NCBI GenBank assembly: GCA_001298555.1
Contig: LJCW01000361.1
Coordinates: forward strand, 1 to 64,000
Source: Actinobacteria bacterium OV450
GTDB lineage: Bacteria; Actinomycetota; Actinomycetes; Streptomycetales; Streptomycetaceae
Length of the DNA: 64,000 nt
Direction of reading: 5' to 3'
Positions within the stretch are counted from its first letter, which is position 1. Each line of letters starts with the position of its first letter. Shown one piece after another: positions 8,797-16,881 of this stretch. The notes under the pieces were generated by a model. It was given only the letters and a program-made list of their open reading frames with translations. It did no database searches and was not told the origin of the DNA. Made by a program: the position numbers and the translations under genes.

Positions 8797-10422
8797 CTAC
8801 CAGGGCCAGAAGCCGGAGTCCTTGCCCCAGTCGATCTTGACGCAGACCGACTGCTTGCCGACCAGCTTGGAGAGCCACTCCCCGAAGTTGATCGGCACGC
8901 ACCACTCCGTGCTGTTGGCGGGCGGTTCGACGGGTTCCGGCGTCGGGACCGCCGGGCTCGGCACCACCGGGCTCGGGACCGCCGGGCTCGGCACCGGGAC
9001 CGGGACGGGGTCCGGGCTCGGGCTCGCCGGGGTCTGGGGCGAGGGGAGCGCCGGCGAGGGCACGGGCTCGGGAACCGGCTCGGGGGAGGGGCTCTCCGGC
9101 GCCGGGACCTGCGGGCTCGGCTCGACCGGCTCCGGGGTGACCGGGACGGGATCGGGTGCCGGGACCTCGGGCGAGGGCACGGCCGGCGAGGGCACGGGCA
9201 CGGGCTCCGGGGCCGGGTCGGGCACCCCTGGGACGGGGCTCGTGCTCGGAGCCGGGGTCGGGGTCGGGACCACCGGGACGTCCGGCGCCGGGACCGCCGG
9301 GGTGGGCACGGGGATCTCGGGTGTCGGGACGTGCGGGGTCGGTACGACCGGCGTCGGCACGACCGGCGTCGGGACGACCGGGGTCGGGACCACCGGCGTG
9401 GGGATGACCGGAGTGGGCACCACGGGGGTCGGGATCACCGGGCCCGGCCGCTCGGGGGCGAGCGCGGCACGGAACGCCTTCGCGGACCGCGGGTTCTGCT
9501 TGCACTGCCACACGCCGTGCGGACAGTAGTCGGTGATGGTGTGGTAGAGCGGCTTGTGCTGCCCGATCCACTTCAGCATGCGCTGCACGTACTCCGGGTT
9601 GTCCCCGTGCCGGAACAGCCCCCACTCCGGGTACGAGATCTCTTTGCCGTGCGCTTTCGCGAAATCGACGTGCTGCTGGAGCCCGTACGGCTGGCTGACC
9701 ATCTCGTCGAAGGTCCGGCCGGGAGCCTGGTCGTACGAATCCATGCCGATGATGTCGACGACGTCGTCGCCCGGGTAGCACTTGGTCCAGCCGATCGCGT
9801 CGGACCCGCGGTTGGGGGCGAAATCGAACTTGAAGTCCTGACCGGGCACCGAGCGCATCGTGTTGACGATGCGTCGCCAGTACTCCTTCCAGCCCTGCGG
9901 GTCCGGCGCGCAGCGGTGGGTGTACGTGGCGCCGTTCATCTCCCACCCGAGCACGATCACCGTGTCGGGAAGCCCCAGGTCCACCAGCTTCTCGGCGAGC
10001 CGCTGGAAGTGGTGGTCGAACTCGCCCTCCGCGCCCGCCCGGATCAGCTGCGCCACCTGGCGGTCCGGGACGTGGTCCTCGTTGTGCTGCTGCATGGGCA
10101 CGTTGAGGACGAAGAGCCGGTTCGCCTTGGCCCGGCGCCACTGGGCCCAGGCCTCCAGGAAGTCGGGGGCCTCGATGCGGGCCCACCGGTCCCCGGGCAG
10201 ATAGGTGTGCCCGACCCGGATCTCCTTGCCGCCCAGCCAGCGCGAGAGCTGCGGGATCCGGGCGACTCCCGGCGGACCGGAGTCGAGGAACGCGCCCATG
10301 GCGACGTCGGAGCCCTTGGGCTGCTCCCGCTCGGGCGCCGCGAGCGCGGCCCCGGTGGCCAGCAGTCCGGCCGTCACCGTACCGATGCAGGTGCTCGCCA
10401 GTCGGCGGTGTGGTCTGGGCAT
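8797..10422 (-). CDS. Secreted glycoside hydrolase, family 26-like, with Pro/Val/Thr linker and small C-terminal module
   Basis: A 541-residue secreted protein. The ATG at 10422 is chosen because GGGAG lies 5 bases upstream and it is followed by a signal peptide (basic start, hydrophobic stretch, cleavage near ALAAP); a TTG 39 bases further out is less likely. The catalytic domain covers about residues 35-310. VLGWEMNG has the acid/base Glu and YPEWGLF the nucleophile Glu typical of GH26 and related clan GH-A beta-mannanases. A linker of about 190 residues built of VPTP/VIPTP and PSP repeats follows. The last 40 residues contain two Cys and five Trp and may bind carbohydrate. It converges on the exopolysaccharide operon and could trim that polymer; the substrate is inferred. 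Confidence 0.8.
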   Translation of the reverse strand: MPRPHRRLASTCIGTVTAGLLATGAALAAPEREQPKGSDVAMGAFLDSGPPGVARIPQLSRWLGGKEIRVGHTYLPGDRWARIEAPDFLEAWAQWRRAKANRLFVLNVPMQQHNEDHVPDRQVAQLIRAGAEGEFDHHFQRLAEKLVDLGLPDTVIVLGWEMNGATYTHRCAPDPQGWKEYWRRIVNTMRSVPGQDFKFDFAPNRGSDAIGWTKCYPGDDVVDIIGMDSYDQAPGRTFDEMVSQPYGLQQHVDFAKAHGKEISYPEWGLFRHGDNPEYVQRMLKWIGQHKPLYHTITDYCPHGVWQCKQNPRSAKAFRAALAPERPGPVIPTPVVPTPVIPTPVVPTPVVPTPVVPTPVVPTPHVPTPEIPVPTPAVPAPDVPVVPTPTPAPSTSPVPGVPDPAPEPVPVPSPAVPSPEVPAPDPVPVTPEPVEPSPQVPAPESPSPEPVPEPVPSPALPSPQTPASPSPDPVPVPVPSPAVPSPVVPSPAVPTPEPVEPPANSTEWCVPINFGEWLSKLVGKQSVCVKIDWGKDSGFWPW

Positions 10423-10483
10423 GGCGTCTCCCGAACTTTCCTGAATCGGTCTGCTTGTCAAAGACGTTAGGCATCACATCTGA

Positions 10484-10521
10484 CGAATGGCCTGTCCGGT
10501 GACTACTGCCTAGGCCATTCG
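10484..10521. promoter_or_regulatory. Inverted repeat between divergent GH26-like and ATP-grasp genes
   Basis: CGAATGGCCT at 10484-10493 and AGGCCATTCG at 10512-10521 are perfect 10-base arms with an 18-base spacer. They sit in the 132-base region shared by the leftward GH26-like gene and the rightward ATP-grasp gene. The position suits an operator for one or both promoters. The binding protein is unknown. Confidence 0.5.
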
Positions 10522-10554
10522 CAGCTGCGTATCCTCCCCGCTTGGTCCGACTAG

Positions 10555-12153
10555 GTGAAAGACACCGTTCCCATGCACGCGTTCGTCAGCCATGTGCCCG
10601 CTGTAGTGCTCAGACTCGATCGGAATCCGTTCCACCACGGAACCCTCGGTGCCGTCAGATCGCTCGGGCGCAGGGGCGTGGAGGTCCATGCCGTCGTCGA
10701 GGCCGGGGGAGGTCCCATGGGGCGCTCGCGCTACCTGCACGCCGCGCATCCCGGTCCGCCCGGAGGACTGGACCCCGAAGCCCCGGAAACGCTGCTGGAA
10801 TGCCTCGTCGCGGTGTCGGAGCGGATCGGCAGGCCGGCGGTGCTCGTGGCGATGGACGATCTGAGCGCCATCGCCGTCGCGCGGATCGCGCCGATGCTCC
10901 GGGGGCGGTTCCGGATCCCCCACCAGCCCGACGGGCTGCCCGCCCGGGTGGCGGACAAGGCGGAGCTGTCGCGGCTGTGCGCGCGCTGGGAGATCCCGCA
11001 CCCGGAGACCGTGATCCCGGCGAGCGGGGCCGAGGCGGCCGAGGCCGCCTGGCGGCTCGGCCTGCCCGTGGTGGCCAAGTGGAGCCGGCCCTGGCTGCTG
11101 CCGTCGGGCGGCGGGCTGCGCAGCACCACGCTCCTGCACACCGCCGCCGAGGCGCGCCGGATGTACGAGCGCACGGCGGAGGCGGGCAGCCGGCTGCTGC
11201 TCCAGCGGTTCCTGCCGGCCGGGACCGACACCGACTGGTTCTTCCACGGGGCCTTCGCCCGGGACGGGCACCCGCTGCTCGTGGGGTCGGGCCGCAAGGA
11301 GCTGTCGTGGCCGGTGCGCACGGGCCTGACGGCGGTGGGGCGCTGGCTGCCGGATCCGGCGGTGGAGGAGGCGGGGCTGCGGATCGCCGAACGGCTGGGC
11401 TACCAGGGGATCCTGGACCTGGACTTCCGCCGGGACGAGAGCGGCTGCTTCCGGCTGGTCGACTTCAACCCGCGTCCGGGCGCGCAGTTCCGGCTGTTCA
11501 CGGACGCGGGCGGGCTGGACGTGGTCCAGGCGATGTACCTGGATCTGACGGGGCAGCGGGTCCCGGAGCCCTCGGGCGGCCCGGGGCGGGTGTTCGTCGC
11601 GGAGAACTACGCGCTGCTGGCGGCGGTCCGGGGCCGGCAACTGCCCTGGCGGTCCGGGACCGGCACCCCGCCCGTGACTCCCACGACTCCCACGACTTCC
11701 GCGACTTCCGCGACCCCTGCGGCCTCCGCCGCCTCCTCGGCCTCCGCGGTCCCCGCGCCGGGGGCCGCGGGCCCGGCCGTACGGCGTGCCGATTCCGTAC
11801 CCGCTCCGGCGCGGCCCGACGGCGCAGGGGCCGTGGCCGACCGTGCCGTGGCCGGACGTCCCGTTGCCGACCGTGCCGGGGGCGACCGGCGCGGTCCGGT
11901 GCGGGTGGTGCCGCGGGCGGAGCGCGGACGGACGGAGGCGGCCTGGTTCGCCGCCGACGACCCGCTGCCGTTCCTCGCGATGCTCGCCGCGTTCCTCGGC
12001 CGCGGGGCGGGCAAGGGCGTGCGCGTCCTGCGCGGTGTCCCGGCGCACGGCCGGCGCACGGCTCGCGCCGTGGTCCGTGCCCCGCGCCAGCGAGCCCGCG
12101 ACCTGACCCCGCCGGCGGCCCCTGCCGAACCGGACGAACTGGTGACCAGATGA
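10555..12153 (+). CDS. ATP-grasp family carboxylate ligase-like protein
   Basis: A 532-residue protein. The N-terminal pre-ATP-grasp region (FHHGTLGAVRSLGRRGVEV) is followed by an ATP-grasp core at about residues 115-330, with LPVVAKWSRPWLL (lysine that contacts ATP), LLLQRFLPAG and the metal-binding LDLDFRRDESG...LVDFNPRPGAQF. ATP-grasp enzymes join a carboxylate to an amine or thiol through an acyl phosphate. About 110 Ala/Thr/Pro-rich residues (near 355-465) separate the core from a short C-terminal segment. GTG at 10555 is used; ATG at 10573 is a plausible alternative. It is next to the exopolysaccharide locus and just upstream of a flavin oxidoreductase. The substrate is unknown; modification of a polysaccharide carboxylate is only a possibility. 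Confidence 0.7.
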   Translation: MKDTVPMHAFVSHVPAVVLRLDRNPFHHGTLGAVRSLGRRGVEVHAVVEAGGGPMGRSRYLHAAHPGPPGGLDPEAPETLLECLVAVSERIGRPAVLVAMDDLSAIAVARIAPMLRGRFRIPHQPDGLPARVADKAELSRLCARWEIPHPETVIPASGAEAAEAAWRLGLPVVAKWSRPWLLPSGGGLRSTTLLHTAAEARRMYERTAEAGSRLLLQRFLPAGTDTDWFFHGAFARDGHPLLVGSGRKELSWPVRTGLTAVGRWLPDPAVEEAGLRIAERLGYQGILDLDFRRDESGCFRLVDFNPRPGAQFRLFTDAGGLDVVQAMYLDLTGQRVPEPSGGPGRVFVAENYALLAAVRGRQLPWRSGTGTPPVTPTTPTTSATSATPAASAASSASAVPAPGAAGPAVRRADSVPAPARPDGAGAVADRAVAGRPVADRAGGDRRGPVRVVPRAERGRTEAAWFAADDPLPFLAMLAAFLGRGAGKGVRVLRGVPAHGRRTARAVVRAPRQRARDLTPPAAPAEPDELVTR

Positions 12154-12168
12154 CGCCCGCCGTGTAGC

Positions 12169-12194
12169 GCCCGCCCGGAAATCCCCGGGCGGGC
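12169..12194 (+). terminator. GC-rich hairpin after the ATP-grasp gene
   Basis: GCCCGCCCGG and CCGGGCGGGC form a perfect 10-base stem with a 6-base loop, 16 bases after the stop. There is no clear U-tract, as is usual for Streptomyces hairpin terminators. It suggests that the flavin oxidoreductase gene has its own promoter or is reached by readthrough. Confidence 0.5.
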
Positions 12195-12238
12195 GGAAGC
12201 AGCACAGACAGGGGGTCCACGAGACTGGAGGGACAGCA

Positions 12239-13522
12239 GTGACGCGGATGGACGATCTCGTCGTGGTCGGCGCCGGGCCGTACGGGCTGTCGATCGCCGC
12301 GCATGCGGCGGCGGCCGGACTCGGGGTGAGGGTGCTCGGGCGGCCCATGGCCTCGTGGCGGGACCACATGCCCGACGGCATGTACCTGAAGTCGGAGCCG
12401 TGGTCCTCCAACCTGTCCGCGCCCGGCGGCCGGCACACCCTCGCGGCGTACTGCGCCACCCGGGGGCTGGCCGCCGAGCACGGCAGCCCGCTCCCGATCG
12501 GCACGTTCAGCTCGTACGGCATGTGGTTCGCGCGGCGGGCCGTGCCCGAGGTGGAGGAGGTGACGGTCACCGAGGTCACCCCGCAGGGCGACGGCTTCCT
12601 GGTCCGCACCGCCGAGGGGCCGCCGCTGCTCGCCCGGACGGTCGCGCTCGCCGTCGGGGTGATGCCGTTCGTCCACCTGCCCAAGGTGCTGCGGGACCTG
12701 CCGCCCGGGCACTGCTCGCACAGCAGCGGCCACCGCGACCTCGCCCGGTTCGCCGGCCGGGAAGTCGCCGTGATCGGGGCCGGGCAGGCGGCCCTGGAGA
12801 CCGCCGCCCTGCTGGCCGAGAACGGGGCCCGGCCCTGTCTCGTCGCCCGCCGGTCTCGGCTGAACTGGAACACCGTGCCGCAGCCGCTGGAGCGCCCGGC
12901 ACTGCGCGCCCTGCGCGATCCGCACAGCGGCCTCGGCACCGGCTGGCGCAGCTGGGTGTGGTCGGAGCTGCCCTGGGCGGTGCGCCGGCTGCCCGCACCG
13001 ACCCGGGAGCGGATCGCGGCGACCGCGCTCGGGCCGGCCGGGGCCTGGTGGCTGCGGGAACGCTTCGAGCGGAGCGTCCCGGTCCTGCTGGGGCACCGGC
13101 TGCACCGGGCGGTGCCGGTGGGCGAGCGGACCCGGCTCGGGCTGACCACCGCGGCCGGGGAGTCCGTCGTACTGGACGTCGCGCACGTCGTCGCGGCTAC
13201 CGGGTTCACCCCGCACCTGGACCGGCTGGAGCTGCTCGACGCCCGGCTGAGGGCCGCCCTCGACACGGTCGGGGACGGCGGCACGCCCGAGCTGAGCGCC
13301 GTTTTCGAGTCGTCCTGGCCCGGACTGTTCTTCGCGGGGCTGCTGACGGCTCCCTCATTCGGCCCTTCCATGCGATTCGTGCACGGTGCGGGGTTCACGG
13401 CGGGGAGACTGGTCAGAGGAGTACGAAAGCGCCTCGGCGCCCGGGACAGGCCGGCGGGCTCCACCGGGACCGTGCGGCTCGACCGGGCCGGTGCCGGGCA
13501 TCCGAAGACGTCTCTGCGGTGA
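12239..13522 (+). CDS. FAD/NAD(P)-dependent oxidoreductase (flavin monooxygenase-like)
   Basis: A 427-residue protein from GTG 12239, 6 bases after GGAGGG. The FAD-binding Rossmann motif LVVVGAGPYGLSIAAHA is at residues 6-22. A second dinucleotide motif, VAVIGAGQAALETAALL, lies near residue 180, as in flavin-containing and N-hydroxylating monooxygenases that use NADPH. VVAATGFTPHLDRL near residue 320 matches the ATG motif that precedes the FAD-contacting C-terminus. The enzyme should oxidise a small molecule in the cytosol; the substrate cannot be told. It follows the ATP-grasp gene by 85 bases and precedes a small unknown gene by 18, so the three may be co-transcribed. Confidence 0.8.
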   Translation: MTRMDDLVVVGAGPYGLSIAAHAAAAGLGVRVLGRPMASWRDHMPDGMYLKSEPWSSNLSAPGGRHTLAAYCATRGLAAEHGSPLPIGTFSSYGMWFARRAVPEVEEVTVTEVTPQGDGFLVRTAEGPPLLARTVALAVGVMPFVHLPKVLRDLPPGHCSHSSGHRDLARFAGREVAVIGAGQAALETAALLAENGARPCLVARRSRLNWNTVPQPLERPALRALRDPHSGLGTGWRSWVWSELPWAVRRLPAPTRERIAATALGPAGAWWLRERFERSVPVLLGHRLHRAVPVGERTRLGLTTAAGESVVLDVAHVVAATGFTPHLDRLELLDARLRAALDTVGDGGTPELSAVFESSWPGLFFAGLLTAPSFGPSMRFVHGAGFTAGRLVRGVRKRLGARDRPAGSTGTVRLDRAGAGHPKTSLR

Positions 13523-13540
13523 GGTCGAGAGGGGTCCGCG

Positions 13541-13819
13541 ATGAGTGCGGAGCAGCGAGCACAGGGCGGCCGTGGCTGGGTGCGCATTCCCGCGAGCCGG
13601 ACCGAGCAGCCCGCCCCGGCGGCCAGGCCCGCCGGGGCCGGGTTCGCCACGGCCCGGACCTCCTCCCCGTACGCCCCTCCCGGGTACGGGGCTCCGGACC
13701 AGCCGACGATCTACCTCTCCCTCGTCAGGCGCTGGCAGGAGGCCGGGCGCACCCTTCCGGGGCATCCTGACGAGGAGTGGGAGCGGTTGATCTCCCAGCC
13801 GTGCTGGCCCGGCCGTTAG
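13541..13819 (+). CDS. Small unknown protein
   Basis: A 92-residue protein from ATG 13541 preceded by GAGAGGGG. The first 55 residues are Ala/Pro-rich and probably disordered. The last 35 look ordered (QPTIYLSLVRRWQEAGRTLP...EEWERLIS) and are the likely functional part. There is no signal peptide or membrane segment. Its stop (TAG, 13817-13819) directly abuts the GTG of the SpoIIE-type regulator at 13820, which suggests co-translation and perhaps a regulatory partner. I do not recognise the family. Confidence 0.6.
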   Translation: MSAEQRAQGGRGWVRIPASRTEQPAPAARPAGAGFATARTSSPYAPPGYGAPDQPTIYLSLVRRWQEAGRTLPGHPDEEWERLISQPCWPGR

Positions 13820-15931
13820 GTGGTGTGTCTGTTGGCAGCGGCGGAGCGCGACAGATCCGAGCAGGGCCGCCGGGACCCGGTCACCGGGCCCGCGGACCGG
13901 CTCGCGCTGAACGGCATGGGCAGCTTCGAGTGGGACCTGTCCGCCGGGACGCTGACGCTGGACGAGTCCGGGCTCGTGGTCTTCGACCTCGAACGGGAGG
14001 AGTTCGACGGCACCCCGGAAGGGCTGGGGCTGCGCATCCCGGCCGACGACGGCGTCCGGCTGGCGGAGTCCACCTCGGCCGCGCTGGAAGGGGGCGCGGA
14101 GACGTACGGCTCGTACTTCACGGTGCAGCGGCGCGACGGCGTCGACCAGTGGACGCACACGCAGGGCAGGATCCTGCGGGACGCCGACGGGCAGGCCGTG
14201 CGCATCGTCGGGATCGTGCGGGACGCGACGGCCGAGCTCGCGCACGCCACCATCCTGCGGAAGCTGGAGTCGGCGCGGGCCCAGCAGGCCACGATCGTGC
14301 AGCGCACGACGGAGGCCCTGTCGCGGGCGGTGACGGTCGACGACGTCACGGCCACGCTGACCGGCGCGGGCGCACTGGAGCGGCTCGGTGCGGACGGGCT
14401 CGCCCTGGGACTGGTGGAGAACGGCACCATCAAGATCATCGCGTTGAGCGGGGAGTCGCTGGAGATCCTCAGCGAGCGGCGGTTCACCCGGCTGGACGGC
14501 TCGCTGCCGCTCTCGCAGGCGGTGCTCACCCGCAAGGCGCGCTTCGTCACCTCCCTGACCGATCTGGCCGGAGAGTTCCCGCTGCTCGCGGACTACCTCA
14601 ACCGGATCCGCTTCGACGCCGCCGCCTATCTGCCGCTGATCGCGCAGGCCAAGGCCATCGGCGGCCTCGTCCTGTTCTACCGGCGGCGCACCGAGTTCAG
14701 CCCGGAGGAGCGCAACCTGTGCCTGGGCCTGGCCGGCATCGTGGCGCAGTCCCTGCAGCGGGCGCTCCTGTTCGACCAGGAGCGGGAGTTCGCCACCAGC
14801 CTCCAGGCCTCGATGCTGCCGCGCCGGATCCCGGAGATCAGCGGCGGGGAGATCGCGGTGCGCTACCACTCGGCGTGGAGCGGCCGGGAGGTCGGCGGGG
14901 ACTGGTACGACGTGATCGCGCTGCCCCGCGACCGGGTCGGCATCGTCGTCGGCGACGTACAGGGCCACGACACGCACGCGGCGGCGGTCATGGGCCAGCT
15001 GCGCATCGCGCTGAGGGCGTACGCGGGGGAGGGGCATGCGCCGTCCACCGTGCTGGCCCGGGCCTCGCGCTTCCTCGCCGAACTGGACACCGAACGCTTC
15101 GCGACCTGCATGTACGCACAGGTGGACCTGGAGACAGGCGGCGTACGCGCGGTCCGCGCGGGCCATCTCGGGCCGCTGATCCGGCACACGGACGGACGTA
15201 CCGGCTGGCCCAACGTGCGCGGTGGACTGCCGCTCGGACTGGCCTCGGTGTTCGAGCAGGAGGACTTCCCGGAGACCCGGCTCGACCTGGTCCCCGGGGA
15301 GACGCTGGTGCTGTGCACCGACGGCCTGGTGGAGGAGCCCGGCACCGCCATCACCCAGGGCATGGAGGCCCTCGCCCACGCCGTGCGCAGCGGTCCCCAG
15401 GAGGCCGGGGCGCTCGCCGACCACCTCTCGGACCGGCTCTGGGAGCGCTGGGGCTCGGGCGACGACGTGGCGCTGCTGGTGCTGCGCCGCGCCCCGGACC
15501 CGGGCACCCACCGGGCGCCGAGGATCCACCAGTACATCCACCAGGCGGACCCGGAGGGCCTCTCGGAGGCCCGGTACGCCCTGCGCCAGGCCTTGCGCGA
15601 CTGGGGCGTGCCGGACCTCGCCGACGACGTGGAACTGGCCGCCGGGGAACTGCTGGTCAACGCCCTGCTGCACACGGACGGCGGGGCGGTGCTGACCATG
15701 GAGGTGCTGCCGGAGCCGGTCCGGCGGATCCGGCTGTGGGTGAAGGACCGTTCCAGCGTCTGGCCGCGCCGGCGCACCCCGGGGGAGGCCGCCACCACCG
15801 GGCGCGGGCTGCTGCTCGTCGATGCGCTGGCGACGCACTGGGGAGTGGAGTCCCGGGGCGACGGCAAGGCCGTGTGGTGCGAGTTCGACGTCGCGGGAAG
15901 CGTGCGGAGCACCGGCGACCGGCTGGTGTGA
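13820..15931 (+). CDS. PAS-GAF-SpoIIE (PP2C) phosphatase with C-terminal HATPase domain
   Basis: A 703-residue cytosolic sensor phosphatase. Domains in order: PAS/PAC at about residues 25-140 (GSFEWDLSAGTLTLD; RIVGIVRDATAELAH), GAF at about 160-315, SpoIIE-type PP2C at about 330-555 (GREVGGDWYDVIAL with a metal-binding Asp, VVGDVQGHD, VLCTDGLVEEPG), and an HATPase_c anti-sigma-like domain at about 575-690 (ELAAGELLVNALLH as N-box, GRGLLLVDALA as G-box). Streptomyces has dozens of such proteins, which dephosphorylate anti-sigma-factor antagonists and can also bind sigma factors. No antagonist gene is adjacent. The start is GTG, immediately after the upstream stop. Confidence 0.9.
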   Translation: MVCLLAAAERDRSEQGRRDPVTGPADRLALNGMGSFEWDLSAGTLTLDESGLVVFDLEREEFDGTPEGLGLRIPADDGVRLAESTSAALEGGAETYGSYFTVQRRDGVDQWTHTQGRILRDADGQAVRIVGIVRDATAELAHATILRKLESARAQQATIVQRTTEALSRAVTVDDVTATLTGAGALERLGADGLALGLVENGTIKIIALSGESLEILSERRFTRLDGSLPLSQAVLTRKARFVTSLTDLAGEFPLLADYLNRIRFDAAAYLPLIAQAKAIGGLVLFYRRRTEFSPEERNLCLGLAGIVAQSLQRALLFDQEREFATSLQASMLPRRIPEISGGEIAVRYHSAWSGREVGGDWYDVIALPRDRVGIVVGDVQGHDTHAAAVMGQLRIALRAYAGEGHAPSTVLARASRFLAELDTERFATCMYAQVDLETGGVRAVRAGHLGPLIRHTDGRTGWPNVRGGLPLGLASVFEQEDFPETRLDLVPGETLVLCTDGLVEEPGTAITQGMEALAHAVRSGPQEAGALADHLSDRLWERWGSGDDVALLVLRRAPDPGTHRAPRIHQYIHQADPEGLSEARYALRQALRDWGVPDLADDVELAAGELLVNALLHTDGGAVLTMEVLPEPVRRIRLWVKDRSSVWPRRRTPGEAATTGRGLLLVDALATHWGVESRGDGKAVWCEFDVAGSVRSTGDRLV

Positions 15932-15974
15932 CCGGCCGGTGTGACCGGTCGGGTGACCGGTCGGGTGACCGGAT
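15927..15974 (+). repeat. Short tandem repeat of GTGACCGGTCGG
   Basis: Two full 12-base units (15941-15952, 15953-15964) and a partial third follow a degenerate copy that overlaps the stop of the SpoIIE gene. Each unit contains CCGG-type palindromic sequence, so the array could fold or act as a weak transcription end signal. Confidence 0.6.
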
Positions 15975-16066
15975 GGTCGCTCCGAGTTGTGGCCTGCGGG
16001 GGCCGGGATGATGATGCGGTCCATGGAAAGGACCACCAGGACCACCTCATCCGAACGGATCCCGCC

Positions 16067-16246
16067 GTGCACCGGCTGAACAAGCGGCCGGGCAAGGGCG
16101 CCACGACCGCTCTGCTCGCGCTTCTCCTGCTGGCCGTCGGCGTGCCGACGGCCGTGAACCGGGCGACCGGAGACCCGCACCCCGACCCCGCCTGCCGGAC
16201 GGTCGCCTTCATGTCGATGACCGGCGCTGCCCCCGCCTGCCGGTAG
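16067..16246 (+). CDS. Possible small exported or membrane-anchored peptide
   Basis: From GTG 16067 a 59-residue frame reads a basic N-terminus (VHRLNKRPGKG), one hydrophobic segment (TTALLALLLLAVGVPTAV) and a polar tail with two Cys (PHPDPACR... and PAC near the end). This is the layout of a small secreted or single-pass protein. A longer start at 15941 runs through the tandem repeat and is less likely. No Shine-Dalgarno sequence is evident. I do not recognise it. Confidence 0.4.
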   Translation: MHRLNKRPGKGATTALLALLLLAVGVPTAVNRATGDPHPDPACRTVAFMSMTGAAPACR

Positions 16247-16273
16247 CGGCGGCCGCCGGCCCGGGCGGGCGGC

Positions 16274-16717
16274 TCAGCGCTGCTTCTCCTCCAGCACGAC
16301 GTCCCGCTCCGCCTCGGCCAGGTACGACACCCGCAGGGTCATCGGGGAGCCCAGGCTCGCCGACTGGAGACGGGCCTGCGCACCGGCCGCACCCTGGTGC
16401 ACGCCGGGCGTCAGGCGCAGCGAGGCGCTCGCCGACCAGTCGTGCTGCCCGCCGTCGCAGACGGCCTCCCCGCCGCCGAAGCCCAGCCGGGTCCCGTCCT
16501 GGGTGAGCGTGACCTGGACCTGCACTCCACGGGGTGACGAGGGCGCGCACGAGTAGGTCCCGAAAAGGGTGACGTGGCCGTCCGCGGAGATGTGCCCGAA
16601 TTCCTGTACGGAAATCTCATCGCCGTGGGAACGGGCGTCGGCGGGCGCGGTGAACGCGCTGGCCGCGGCCAGCGCGGAAAGCACCGTCACGGCAGCGCGG
16701 CGGGTGGAAACTCGCAT
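16274..16717 (-). CDS. Secreted protein of unknown function, resembling DUF6299
   Basis: A 147-residue protein from ATG 16717, with GGAGG four bases upstream. The signal peptide is clear (MRVSTRRAAV, hydrophobic core, cleavage near ADA). The mature part reads ISVQEFGHISADGHVTLFGTYSC..., a single small beta-rich domain with two Cys (in TYSCAP and EAVCDGG) that probably pair. The ADGHVTLFGTYSC block is like that of the DUF6299 family of secreted Streptomyces proteins; this assignment is from memory of the family pattern. It converges on the small exported-peptide frame and is transcribed away from the lipoprotein gene. Confidence 0.65.
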   Translation of the reverse strand: MRVSTRRAAVTVLSALAAASAFTAPADARSHGDEISVQEFGHISADGHVTLFGTYSCAPSSPRGVQVQVTLTQDGTRLGFGGGEAVCDGGQHDWSASASLRLTPGVHQGAAGAQARLQSASLGSPMTLRVSYLAEAERDVVLEEKQR

Positions 16718-16881
16718 GAATCCTCCATGGGGGGTGGGTCGGCGCAAAAGCGCCGAAACGCATTGTGCTGGCAGATGGCGGGCAACTCCTTCCGCACACT
16801 CGTGTCGGTGTGTGCAATTGCCCGCTCGGGCGCGTGAGACTGGCCGGAATACGTCTCCGAAGGTCCCCGAAGGGATCGCGC

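Noticed and set aside
8822..9529. Plus-strand frame of Gly/Thr/Val repeats (GVGTTGVGTT)
   Set aside because: It is antisense to the VPTP linker of the GH26-like gene; its repeats are the mirror of that linker and there is no independent start signal or domain.
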